Shown piece by piece: positions 1 through 10,706 of a stretch of DNA of 64,000 nucleotides; position 1 is the stretch's first letter; each line of letters begins with the position of its first letter. This DNA is from Holothuria scabra. Lineage: Eukaryota > Echinodermata > Holothuroidea > Aspidochirotida > Holothuriidae. The stretch spans positions 12,852,001 through 12,916,000 of the forward strand of contig CM074184.1 in the NCBI GenBank assembly GCA_037179385.1, written 5' to 3'. The position numbers were made by a program, and so were the translations under genes. The notes under the pieces were generated by a model. The model did no database searches, was not told where the DNA came from, and saw only the letters and a program-made list of their open reading frames with translations.

Positions 1-458
1 CAGGCTGTTTGAATTAGTACCAGTATGTTCTTTTACAAGAGGGCATACATATTATAAGACTGTTAAATCCAGGTTCAAAACTTTATTGCGGCAAAAGTTC
101 TTTACTCAGCGTTCAATTGATCATTAGAATGATTTACCAGATGATCATGGGCGTCCGCAGGTATGGGCAAGGGGGGAACTCGCCCTCCCCCCTGGAAAAT
201 CAAAAATTTGAAAAAACGTATAAAAATCAAACCAAAAACTGGAACAAAACGTGTGTTAAAAATTTCTATGCGAAAAACGGGCTTTAGAAATGCCATTTCC
301 GGCAATTGGGGAGGCATTTTGGGCTGAAATTTTTTTTGCCCCCCCCCAACTTTTTTTCTGCGGACGCCTATGCAGATGATGTAGTAACCTCTAAAACTTT
401 AGACATATTTAAAGGTAGATTGGATACTCATTGGAAGAAATTGCCTTGTCTTATGTGA
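1..458 (+). pseudogene. 3' end of a LINE reverse-transcriptase ORF (CR1/L2/Jockey-like), interrupted by a MITE
   Basis: The + strand reads as the C-terminal tail of a non-LTR retrotransposon pol. A TRGH motif is followed by an FFTQR segment, then NDLPD, and after the MITE at 146-372 the same frame resumes with VVTSKTLDIFKGRLDTHW and ends at a TGA at 456-458. This series (TRGH, basic stretch, FF..R, W-N-LP, VV.A.., FK..LD) is typical of the region after the RT domain in CR1/L2/Jockey-type LINEs. The codon before NDLPD is TAG where a Trp codon is usual, so the copy is dead. The 5' part lies left of the window. Removing the MITE and one copy of its target duplication restores the frame exactly. 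Family-level assignment is uncertain. Confidence 0.7.
146..372. mobile_element. hAT-like MITE with 8-bp target duplication
   Basis: A 227-bp element bounded by 15-bp terminal inverted repeats CATGGGCGTCCGCAG and CTGCGGACGCCTATG (one mismatch). It is flanked by perfect 8-bp direct repeats CAGATGAT at 138-145 and 373-380. An 8-bp duplication fits the hAT superfamily. The interior is low complexity with G and C runs and has no credible ORF. It sits inside the LINE pol tail, so it is younger than that LINE copy. Confidence 0.85.
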
Positions 459-476
459 TGTTAGGCCTCGAAGCAG

Positions 477-602
477 GCCAACTCGTCCCCAAACCAACTC
501 GTCCCCAACCAACTCGTCCTCAAACCAAGTCGTCCCCAAGCCAACTCGTCCCCAAGCCAACTCGTCCCCAAACCAACTCGTCCCCAAACCAACTCGTCCC
601 CA
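477..602. repeat. Left minisatellite arm of foldback element 1
   Basis: About eight units of CCAACTCGTCCCCAAA and variants, 14-16 bp each. The third unit from the outer end is shortened (CCAACCAACTC). One unit reads GTCCTC instead of GTCCCC. Confidence 0.9.
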
Positions 603-645
603 ATATGAAAAATGGTGTGATTTTATACACTTAAATTATGCAAAA

Positions 646-770
646 GTGACTTGCGTGATATTATCTCTCACACAGGTTCTACAACAGGTGTAGGCTTAAT
701 TTACATTGGTATCTCAAGAAGTGACTTGTGTGATTTTATCTCTCACACAGGTTCTTCAGCAGGTGTAACA
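646..770 (+). repeat. 75-bp-period direct duplication in the core of foldback element 1
   Basis: Two copies (646-695 and 721-770) share GTGACTTGYGTGATWTTATC followed by TCTCACACAGGTTCT and CAGGTGTA. They are absent from the cores of the other two foldback elements. Confidence 0.75.
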
Positions 771-1517
771 TTAGGCCTAGTAAGTTAATATATGTTGGTA
801 CAAAATCGTGGTAATGTTGTAGGTAGGCCATGGCAGGGTCCGGCTGTGGGTAACCAAAGGAGAGGACTGCAGTGTTCTTATAATTATCCCCTTCCCTCAA
901 TCAAATTTATTGGTTAAAAAATTAAAATTAAAGTAAAAGACCTTTGACAGTATTGATTTTCGTTGTGCTATTAAAGGCTAATTGTCGTTTATATTCAGTG
1001 AAATATATCATACCTGGCCATTGAAAGAACAGATTTAAGCAACCACCCCTTGATCCCCCCACCCAGTCTGGAAATTTTAAAAGTGCCATCCCAGCAATAT
1101 GAGAGGCATTTTAGACGACTAGTTGAAATTTTCTCTGCACTGATTCCCGTCAACAAACGGGGCCTAGTCCATCAGTGTCATTTGCTTATTGCACGAACAC
1201 TCAACACGGAACTTTTCCCCCAGCCTCAGTCCTTACTCCCCCAATTGAAAGTCTGATCATGCCACTGGGACCTTCCTCGGTATTATTTTCGGGGCCTATA
1301 CAGGTGTGTCAAAGGTTTTTCGATGATAATATTTGCCCCTCAGGGAAATTTGATCTTAGGGGTGGGGTTCATCCTCCCTCTCCCTCCTCTTGGAACTGTT
1401 TGGGATGATGAAAATATGCCTTTAAAGAACATCTCAAGAAAGACATTATTTTCCATAATTTATAAGAAGTAGGCCTATCCATGAAAGTTACAATTTCCCA
1501 CTAACTTCTCATATTGG

Positions 1518-1643
1518 GGGCCGACTTGGTTTGGGGACGACTTGGTTTGGGGACGAGTTGGTTTGGGGACGGGTTGGCTTGGGGACGAGTTGGCTTGGGG
1601 ACGAGTTGGTTGGGGACGAGTTGGTTTGGGGACGACTTGGCCC
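1518..1643. repeat. Right minisatellite arm of foldback element 1
   Basis: About eight GGGGACGA(G/C)TTGG(T/C)TT units. The shortened unit (GTTGGTTGGGG) again lies third from the outer end, mirroring the left arm. Confidence 0.9.
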
Positions 1644-1649
1644 GAAAGC

Positions 1650-2220
1650 TTAGGCCTAGCCTATTGTCTAGGTCTAGCCTAGTATTGTCTAGGCTACTGA
1701 CTCTAGGCCTAGGTCTAACGTTACTTTGGCTAGCCTAGCTGCTAGGCCTAGCCTACATGATCAGTTACGAAGTCACGGACTCTTCAACAAGAACATTAAA
1801 CAAACTGCTAGCCTACTCAGTTACAGCTATAAACGGAGCTAGTTGGTCACCTCTCGTCGAATTCAAAACAGTAGGAATAGGCTAGGCTACTTCGAATGTG
1901 CAAAATCACAGTATATTCATCGCAACGAAACAGTTCTGTACACAGTACAGGGTGCACACCCACTGTAATGTGTAAGTTTACAGAAGAATTGAAGCGGCCG
2001 TTCAGTACTACTAGTACAGCTTGTCTACGTAGCAGGCTGTGTGGCATATTTCTTGTTAAGCAGTCTGTAGTACAAAGTTCTTGAGCGGTGGGTCACGCGG
2101 AGATGCCAATAAGTGCTAGATAAGACTGCATAGCCACTCTTTGCTCTTTATGACGCCCCTAGTGTAATGCGAAAGGTGAAAAAGCTTCGTCCGCTCCGCA
2201 AGTTAAACGACTGAATTTTT
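1650..2220. other. TAGGCCTA-rich spacer
   Basis: The first 110 bases hold many overlapping TAGGCCTAG and CTAGGCTA words, a simple motif scattered through the window. The rest is unique-looking sequence with no coding signal I can support. Confidence 0.4.
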
Positions 2221-2390
2221 GCTCCCATAGTAGACTTGGCCAAGTCTCTCGTGAGTGTTCCGCGGGGAGTTGACAACTTTCTCTTCAAAATCCCCCTACT
2301 GCAGCACAGTACAGAATATCGTATTTTCCTTTTATCTAATACGCCCTCTATCGGTCAATTAATTCTATCGCTTCTCAACGAGACAGTCGG
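2221..2390 (+). repeat. Dispersed repeat with AGACTTGGCCAAGTCT palindrome, copy 1
   Basis: This stretch starts with the 16-bp palindrome AGACTTGGCCAAGTCT. It is the diverged reverse complement of 12250-12420: shared blocks include CTCGTGAGTGTTCC, TAATACGCCCTCTATCGGTC and ATCGCTTCTCAACGAGA. A TGACGTCA follows at about 2446. The element boundaries and class are not determined. Confidence 0.6.
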
Positions 2391-5300
2391 ATCGCAACTG
2401 CTCGAAAAGAGCTTCCTTCTCTTACATTTTATGCATGACGTTTCATGACGTCATAGGGCTGCGAATACTAATAAGCTAAAAGTTATGATTTTACAAGCCA
2501 ATTATCTCATTAATTACTGACTAATAAATTATCAAATCCATAAAAACTACTGAAGAAGATATCAAAAATGCTCCCTGAGTACAGTTTTGGTTACGAGAAT
2601 AAGTAAAAGTGTGAATTTTTTGCCGATTTATAGAACGTCGAAAATGGGTATTCAATGTTCCGTAAAATTGTCCAGATTTGTTTATATGTTACTTAAAACT
2701 ACACAGTTTGTACTTATATTGAAGAAAAATTTTGTTTTCTTTCTATTGGTACCACGTTTGTACCAAAAACTCTCGTAAATGAGTCAGGTACTCGGTAAAA
2801 GCGTCAGCGAATCGACTGGGGCGTCCAGAGTACACACACATATAGCAGGCCTATTTACGCGAAATGACTACTGGTCATCTGTATACATGTAACGTTAAAT
2901 TAAAGCCATTTACGTTAGCAACGTTTAGAAACATTCCCTTGCTCGAAATGTACTGTTTTATCGACAGATTTTGGTTATGGTCTAGGCCACTTCGTAAATA
3001 TTTGAACCAATGCCAGATACAAATTTAACAAGAAAGTGTGTACTTGAAGGGGCATAACATAGCGTGGTGGCCTGAATACTGTGCGCATGTCATAATGTAA
3101 CTAGTGGGCAAAATACAAACTGCTGTATGCCTACCTGACAAAATAGTATCTGCTTGCATAAAAAGGAAAAAGGAAAAGGAAAAAACTAAGACAGCTGAGA
3201 CTTGTTTAAACCTAAGTGTTAATTTATCACCTTACTTGAAAATTGTGGCACTCCAGTCAAATGTTAATTTAAAAAAAACTTGAGCTGTGTGAATGGGAAT
3301 ACCATACCAGCCAGGCATACCCACCAGCCTACTTTGCTAATTATTATTTACATTTACTTGTAAATTCCAGCCAATTTACACAGGGAAGCAATGCTTTACA
3401 AGGAGCATGGTAAATTGCAGGCCCTACTAGACCGACTCGGACACCGCAATGTCGGAAGAAAGGGAATTATATTGTGTAGCAGTTTGAAGGTGGTACTACC
3501 CCACTTGCCCAAGTTTATCATGCATGCTCCTGTGTTAAGAAAGTACAGCGCTTTGGACTGCATGCTATGGAAACCTATATAATTAACTGGTATCACTGAC
3601 AGCAGACCTCATATCATCATTACAAGTATGTTGATAGGTCCTCAGTAATCAATATAAAGAATAATGCAGAAATTAAACCATGTACATGTATATGTTGCCC
3701 AATAAGCTTGTTAGCCTCCTGAACATCAGAAAATTGGCCAGTCCATTGACGATACAATTGAAAGTGTCCCGGCATGAATGTATAGAATTTTCATATCTTT
3801 AAGATCATGCACAAAAATAATTTTAGAAAGCAGCCAGGCTACCATAGTGTGCACATGGAAGTGTGTGTTAAAGTCAACAGACACAGTTTATTCCTGATAA
3901 TCAGTAGTTGCCACTCTAGCACCACGTTGAGGTCAGCTTTTGGGACTTAAAGCCAGAGTAAATAAAGTTAAAGGAACATTACGTTGTTCTTGGTGCACAC
4001 GCCTGCATGGATACCAGTTTACATACAATACACCGTCACAGAGCAATGAGCATGCATGCATGGGCTAAACATTCCAGTGACATGTACTGTGCAGTATTTA
4101 AAATCATGAAACATATGGTATCATACATCAAATGGCCATGTTGCACTTCTGTGCAATAAGTTTCTTCAAATGTAACACATAAACTTTTGCTGTAAAATTG
4201 CCATATAGTATCCATGAAGGAAAGAAATAAGTTACAAAATTTAAAGGTATGTTTGAATGAAAACAAATCAGTGGAAGTACTGAGTGACAGAAGCACTGAA
4301 AGTTCCCACATAGGATACACAACAGACATCTTAATTGATCTCCAGTTTGTAAACAACATGTAATTTTAAAACTGGGTGAAATTTAGATTACATGAATATA
4401 GCCAATAGACTAGCACTGTACAAGTGTACTAAACATACAGTACAGTATTTCATAAACATTGAAAATTTAATGTCACAACTTTTGTGAACAGAATTAAGAG
4501 TCCTATGCAACTACCCCTGAACCTACAATATGTGTATATCAGTACACTCACAACATGAACTGTGCACAGTGTGCATGCACCAATAATAGTTGACTAATTA
4601 ATTCTGCAAAGAGATCTTGCAGCCTCTGAGACCAGCAAAACTCCCTGCAGGCTCAAATCATAGGCCTGACAGAAGTGAAAATGATGACTGAGGTACCATG
4701 TCACTACAATACCCATGCAAGAAAGCTGAGAAATATCTAAAAGTATCAATGTCCAATCCTTTTTCAAGTCCACGACTAATTTTATACTCTCAGCATTAGT
4801 GAGATGCTCTAATTATGGCTTGACTTGAATACCGGTACATAACAAAATGGACAAAATATACAATTAAACAGCATTTTTGGAGACAGGGTTTAGTTTCTGG
4901 ATATCTTTTCCATGTAGCATGCACCAGTGAAAGAGAAACCCTACAGTTTAATAAGCTAGACTGAAGAGGAACCTGAAGCTAAACTATATATTTAATCTAA
5001 GAATTAGTCTGCTTTATATAATCTTACAGTAGCCTAGCAGCTGAGAAATGGTACTGAAAACATGATTGATATATGGGCCTAAAACTAATTTACAGTAGGC
5101 CACTGTACATTACTATAATACTAATACTAGTATTGTCCACATTAAATCTCACGTCCTTCGTTGCTTGACTTGTATATAACTGCACTTATGCATCTTAAAC
5201 TTCATGAAGAAAGCTACTCCAATATTCTCAATTGTAAATGTGATGATGACCTACTAAATAAATGGTTTTCGAACAATTTAGGCCTTAGTTAGTACTAACG

Positions 5301-5874
5301 TTAATACAAATTACAATGATCAAGCAACGTTACGTGTGTGTGACTAGTATGAGCTGTTGTGCTGTACAGTATGTGTATACAATTTATTGTATACACTTCA
5401 CGCACATATACATATTGTACAGTAAATATTGCTCCGGGTTTATCTGTGTTTACAAATAAATTCGTAAATTAAACTACGTGATTTTGGTATTGACTGAAAG
5501 CCTATGCTGTAATCTACAAACAGTGATAGAAAAACATCACTTTGAATCGCTAAATGAGTCAGGTACTCGCAAAGTTTGAGGTCCTTATTTGATACATAAG
5601 AATCGACTGCCTCTTTTCGGGAGCATATTTTTGTATGATATGTTTGGAAAAAACTAATAAATCTTTGATTTCTAAGAGGAGGAAAGATTAAAATACCCAC
5701 TTACCATGTCATTGTAGCCATTTATACGCCTACTTATACATTATTCAACATATAGGGGGAGACCACTTGTCAGTCACAGTTCCGCGAAATCTCATTTGCG
5801 CAGATCTAAAAAAGGCGGGAATGCTAGAGAAGTGGTCAATTGACTTCATTAACTACACAGCTGCGTGTATACTG
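2391..5874. other. Intergenic, no supported gene
   Basis: AT-rich sequence with only short shadow ORFs. I see no recognisable protein motif, RNA gene or bounded element. Scattered AACGTTA and TAGGCCTA words are present. Confidence 0.4.
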
Positions 5875-5945
5875 GAGAGACTTGGGACAATTGGTTTCCA
5901 TGACGTCATACTAATGAGGCTATTTATTATTCATCTTTAAACTGT
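5875..5945 (+). repeat. Partial copy of the CRE-bearing dispersed repeat
   Basis: GAGACTTGGGACAATTGGTT followed by TCCATGACGTCAT matches the reverse complement of about 12220-12256. It includes the cAMP-response-element palindrome TGACGTCA. Only one part of the family is present here. Confidence 0.55.
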
Positions 5946-7855
5946 ATCAGCACTACCAACCAATCAGCATTCTCAAAACATAAACTTTAGTATCGCCCAA
6001 TTGAAGGTTTGTATAGAAACGTGAGTGAATAATATTAAAGACCCTGATCATACCCATAATAATTAAATATTTAAATATACCTCAAATTATCCTTCCTTAA
6101 ATATTTAAGCGTGTAAGGAGTAATTAAATTGATATCTCTCGCGGTAAAACGAAAATACGATCGTTCTTTATAACCTTGAAAAGTAGTATCGTCTTCCATT
6201 GAGGCGTAGCAGAAAACGTAATGTTTTTGAGCCCGTACCATAGTGGTATTCTTCTAAAATGGGAAATTCGCATGATGTAAAATAAGTGATACAATGTATG
6301 TGACAATTCGATCTATCCTGCGGGCACGAAATCGGAGTTTACAGCGACGTAACACATTGAATTAGTACTTGAAGCAATTAGGCGAATTGATTACAGACAC
6401 TAATCATTGAACTGTTATTGTCAGATTGTAGCCCACAAAAAATTAACAGTATTGCAACGAACGAAACCGTCTGAATCCAAAAAAGTACTCAACTGAGATT
6501 ACAGACAGTTAAGTCAAATGGGTAGGAGAAGAATATGCCGTTATTTGATGGATGAAGAACAATTTTGCTGTCAAACCTAAGGGGATATGTCTTTAGTCTC
6601 ATGTCTTTACTTCCCCGTCAGTGGTCCCCCATCCTTGATACTACTGTAGTAGCAGTCATGTGCATAGCCAGAATTGTGTCATCGAGGGAGGGGGTTGGTG
6701 TCATGGGGCACTAAATGAGGGAAGAATAGGGAGAAAAACCGCTATTTTAGGTGTTTTTGCATTGCAGTTCTGACTTCCCCCCCGGGGGAGCTATAACATG
6801 CACTGGCAGCGGTGGTGCCAGACTGTCAAACTGGATGGTGTGGGACAAATAAAGGGCACAGGATAATGTTGGGGGCAAAAATTTTGGACGCAGCTCCAAA
6901 CAGAATACAGATCCCAAAGCATTCATTCCCATTCAGGCTGGATGTAGGCATGTTCAGGGGCGAAACCCAAAAGCTTGCAAGGATATTTCTCAGTATGAAA
7001 AATTACATCTGGAGAGGTATATTATTTATTTTTTTCTGTATTCTCAATTCTTAACTGACCTAAGTTGGGGAGGGACACAGGCCAAAATCTTGGAAAGGGG
7101 GACAAATAATGCATGCCTAGGTTGGTTCCTCTGCAGCTGCACCAATGGGTGTTAACTCTTTTCATGTGGGCCAATTTCACCTGGGATTAATAAGTGGCCT
7201 TTTTATGATAGCCCACTTCACTGATATGAGAGAGCTCTGGGGCAAACAACTGATACTGGGGAGAATATGGGTCAGCTGCCCAATTAATATCCCTACCTGT
7301 GAGCTACCCACATGGTGGCCTTGTTAGTCTAATATAGTTTTGTTACCTGTAATATGCATTGGTTCCCGTGGCATTGTTGCCCTCATATTTGTAAGTTCAT
7401 GCCCAATAACCATATGTCTAACCCAAACCCCTATAATCCCAATGAGTTGATTGGTTGGGGAGCAGTGAGTGAGACATGGGACTCTTTGAGACAGGGTACC
7501 AAAATGAGATGGAATATATGAAAGTGGGATTTATGAGACATGGGAACAATATACCCTATGTGATAAGGTAGAAATAGCCAGCCATCTTGTAGAGTATTCA
7601 CCACAGTGATTCTTTCATACAGCCAGCAGCACTAACTAGGTATGACACTTAATTCAATATAAACATGTGTTTAATTTGAATCTGATAATTTTTATTCCTC
7701 CTTTTACTGATTGCTGCCAGTCTCAAACAATGATAAGTAGCATAAGACAAGACATGCATAGCCTACTGAAACAGTGATCCAAGCTCAGAGAGAAAGAGAG
7801 AGATTAACATGGGTATTTTGCAAATCTCTCAGATTATGTATCATGTGGGAGGCAC
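5946..7855. other. Intergenic, no supported gene
   Basis: No recognised coding region. Around 6670-6820 there is G- and C-run-rich sequence of the kind found in the MITEs, but I could not define its ends. Confidence 0.35.
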
Positions 7856-8235
7856 GGGCTCGATTTTATTGGTTGTGCAATTGTCCGGGACAACTAAAGT
7901 TCCATAGGGACAACCAAAAGGTGGAAGAATTATATTCCAGCAGCTTGCTTTTATCTGAATGAAGAAGTATGTTGTACATGCTGACTGATCAACTCCTTGC
8001 AAAATTTTCCATCATAGTTTCACACTTCAAGTGCCTTTGTCTTGCAAAAATTTTATCATTTCATTCTTCCAGACCAATTATACATAAACGCAATTACTGT
8101 TCTGTGCTGTAATTGGTCAAAAAATGTTTTGGACACAAAATGTTTTGGACAGCCAAATTTTCTTTAGGACAACTAAAAATATGGAATTGGTTGCCCAAGG
8201 ACAACCACAAATTTTTCTGAAAATCGAGGCCTGAA
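7856..8235. mobile_element. Inverted-repeat element with GCTCGATTTT/AAAATCGAGGC ends
   Basis: The left end, GGGCTCGATTTTATTGGTTG, and the right end, reading AAAATCGAGGCC, form a degenerate inverted repeat. The interior repeats GGACAAC words in both orientations. No clear target duplication was found, so the class is unknown. Related GGTTGTCCTATGGACAACC palindromes occur near 23335 and 24460. Confidence 0.4.
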
Positions 8236-8625
8236 GGTAGGCCTTAACCTTCCCAGGACCATGAAGGACAAAAATATCTTGTCTCAGAGAAGCAATTCAT
8301 AATTTTAAATCCCACCTGTAACCTTACATCACTTAAATTAAACACTTTATCTGCATGGCCTGTCTGGTTGCAGTTTTATGGAGGCCTAGGTCTCTACCCA
8401 CCCCCCTCCCACCTCACCCCTTAAAAAACTAAGTTGTCCCTGAAACCATTTGGCATAAGCCTGCCACTTGTAAGTCTTTGGCTGAGTTTACACTGTCTAA
8501 AGAGGTTATGGAATGTAGAACTAGACTGTAGTAATGCAAGTTCTACAGGTACTTACCTGCAATGATTTGTAACAAGGCTGCATGTGCTATGCATTACAGT
8601 AGTTGTAATCCTCCAATTAACTTAC

Positions 8626-8765
8626 CTGTGATGATGGGATTATTGCTAATCTGAAGTGATCACCCAGCCGCATGTCAGAATGATGCTCAGTTACAGATGG
8701 TAATGTATAAAGTGTCTCTCCACTTGTCACATTTGTGCAACACTTTCCAGATTCTTTTCCATCAC
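8626..8765 (-). CDS. Internal exon of an unidentified gene
   Basis: Read on the minus strand, a 140-nt open stretch is preceded by an AG (GGGTAAG) and ends in CAG followed by a consensus donor GTAAGT. Only one frame is open. It has two leading bases and then 46 codons, beginning DGKESGKCCTNVTSGET and ending DHFRLAIIPSSQ. The composition is protein-like and the phase is clean (entry with two bases, exit phase 0). I do not recognise the protein. No partner exon could be joined with confidence. The acceptor lacks a long pyrimidine tract, which is the main reason for caution. Confidence 0.5.
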
Positions 8766-10200
8766 CTTACCCACAAACACACAAAAAATCCAAGTACACA
8801 AAAATATTGCAGGAGGCTAGTAGTGGTAAGGACATGCTGTGTATACATCATACAAGGGTGCTGAGAAAATATCCCATAATTTGCACTTAGCTCCCCTATA
8901 CTTTCTCCCCCAACCCTCCACAAAATGCTCCTTAAACCAGTGAGTTGCTATCATCATACCACATTTGTATGTAAACAGTGCAGGTCTCAATAAGCTCAAT
9001 AAAACTGGAAACATTTCTTAATTTCTCAATCTCAGGAAGCTGTATACTACTATAAGACTTCTACAGTTGTTGAAATCATTATGCATTACATCACACCACC
9101 TCTATTAATAAAGAATTTGTACTCATTGTACCCATGGAAGCAGCTTACTTTATTAAGCAAAATTAAAAATCAACAAAATTAACTAAATCATACTGATTGT
9201 TGAAAGCATCTCTTCTGTGAACAACTACAGTAGTCCTTGTTTTTCTACTACAGCAGTTGAAAAATATTTTCTTTAATGTTCAATTGGTAGGTCCCTGTTT
9301 AAAATGTAACTCTATATGTACCAGTTATTGCTTTGGAGGACAAGTGCATATACCATGCAATCACGACAGTCAAAGATAATTTCAGACTGTTCTCTAATTA
9401 AACACCACAGTTGCACCAACTGGTTGTACTGGTACTGGTATCAGATGATTGTCAAGTGCAGTCTATCCCTCTTTCCAAAAATTGCAATGAAATATTTTCC
9501 AGGCCAAAGATTTTATTTACATAGTTCATGTAACCACTCATTCCATGTAAAATTGGAGTCAAGATACTGTAGGTTTTCAACACATACACTATACATTCCA
9601 TGCCTAATATACTCCATATACCATGCTAAGCTTGGTGTTAAATGTTTAATAGTACTGCATAGCCTGGTTGCCTGCTGACTCTGCCAAAGATGGTACAGTT
9701 GCTTTGCAGTATGTACAGTCCCACTTACTCCAATGGCTCAAGTTCTGTGTAAAAGAAAAATGAAGGAAAATTAAGTATACTTTAAAATGTTCATACCATT
9801 CACACTTGAAGCAAATATTCCACCAAGGGAACTTGATGGAAACACTGCACGATGAAACATGCAGTGCTGCAGCACAAGCGCGCTAGCATGTAGTCTGATG
9901 ACCTAATTTTTTTTCTCAGATTCGTACAAGAAAATAACACACATTTAGCCTGGGCTACCTCGAATTTATGGTATCAAAATCTTATATAGTCTTCAGGTTG
10001 TACCATATTCTTTGTGTAGATATTCACATTCATAAAAAACAACCAGTGCAATTTACTTACTGTAGCTGTTCCTGAAGTTACAAAATATAGGCAGTAGGTC
10101 TACATATGAATGCTCATTTATTGTAAATTATGCTAGGGCTAAAAATTAGCAGTTGTACATTTCATAAAACTTGTCAAGTGATCTTTCAGTGCCTGGGTAA
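8766..10200. other. Intergenic or intron of the unidentified minus-strand gene
   Basis: No confident gene. On the minus strand, 9729-9744 is bounded by a strong acceptor (CTTTTACACAG) and a perfect donor GTAAGT, which could be a 16-nt microexon or chance. Confidence 0.3.
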
Positions 10201-10706
10201 TTAAAGGCCCAATTTTCTCATCCCAAACAGTACCAATTCTTTTACCTTCTTAGTTAAGCCCCTCCCACAATTGTCTAAAATTCACCCTCATCCAGACACA
10301 ATCTCATTTTATTGCTTCAGGGGGAAAAGAAAGCTCAATGTGCATAATCAACGGTTCACGCTGTGTAATATAAGTTTTGGTACTCTGTTAAACTGCATCC
10401 AGGTTGTGGCTTCTTTTCTATTCAGCCAGTCTAGAGCAGGACAACTCTGTATTTGCTCTTTGGAGGGTGTACTTGTCCATTTGGGACGTTAAGCTCCTTA
10501 AGGGAGCAGAACTCCCCCGGGAGTAATCGTTTGGTTTTCGCTCTTGGCCCTTCGGGCCAGAGAGTCATGGGCACTTTTAGAAAAAAGAAGTTTTGGTACT
10601 CTGCATTGTTTGAATTAGCAGTTAATCAAAAAGCTGAGCCAATTGAGAGTTTCTGTTACCCTATAGACTAGAAGTGTAGTTTGGGGTGCGAGGATTGTCC
10701 CTTTAA
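10201..10706. mobile_element. TTAA-flanked MITE, family A copy 1
   Basis: Bounded by TTAA on both sides. Its inverted ends are AGGCCCAATTTTCTCATCCC and, at the right, GGGTGCGAGGATTGTCCCT. The interior shows the family signature CCCTCCCACAATTGTC, CATCCAGACACAATCTCA and TTTATTGCTTCAGGG. The TTAA duplication is the hallmark of piggyBac-type transposition. It carries a nested 200-bp insertion at 10388-10587. Confidence 0.75.
10388..10587 (+). mobile_element. 200-bp retroposon (SINE or truncated LINE) nested in MITE A1
   Basis: Flanked by perfect 16-bp direct repeats AAGTTTTGGTACTCTG (10372-10387 and 10588-10603) and ending in AAAAAAG, so a target-primed retroposon. Other family A copies are continuous across this site. 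The 3' half is GC-rich with strong small hairpins: GCTCCTTAAGGGAGC, CTCCCCCGGGAG, and GGCCC-TTC-GGGCC extended by CTC/GAG pairs. Whether it is a structured-RNA-derived SINE or the 3' tail of a LINE is open. Confidence 0.7.

Larger units (their letters stand above)
470..1649. mobile_element. Foldback (TU/FB-like) element 1
   Basis: A 1180-bp element with long inverted arms built of a 14-16-bp tandem repeat (GGGGACGAGTTGGTTT and variants). The left arm at 477-602 carries the reverse-complement orientation of the right arm at 1518-1643. The outermost ends are GAAGCAGGCC on the left and GGCCCGAAAGC on the right. Target-site duplications TTAGGCCTC (461-469) and TTAGGCCTA (1650-1658) match at 8 of 9 bases. 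The core (about 603-1517) is unrelated to the core of elements 2 and 3 and has no transposase ORF, so the element is non-autonomous. Minisatellite arms and a TSD of about 9 bp resemble sea-urchin TU and Drosophila FB elements. It inserted 2 bp downstream of the LINE stop codon. Confidence 0.85.

Noticed and set aside
477..1643. Regular short repeats that could be mistaken for a CRISPR array
   Set aside because: The 14-16-bp units are directly adjacent with no unique spacers, occur as inverted pairs flanking a core, and the genome is animal.
5695..5735. Minus-strand ATGGCTACAATGACATG followed by GTAAGT
   Set aside because: Could be a first exon, but no downstream exon in phase was found and the flank is AT-rich repeat-bearing sequence.
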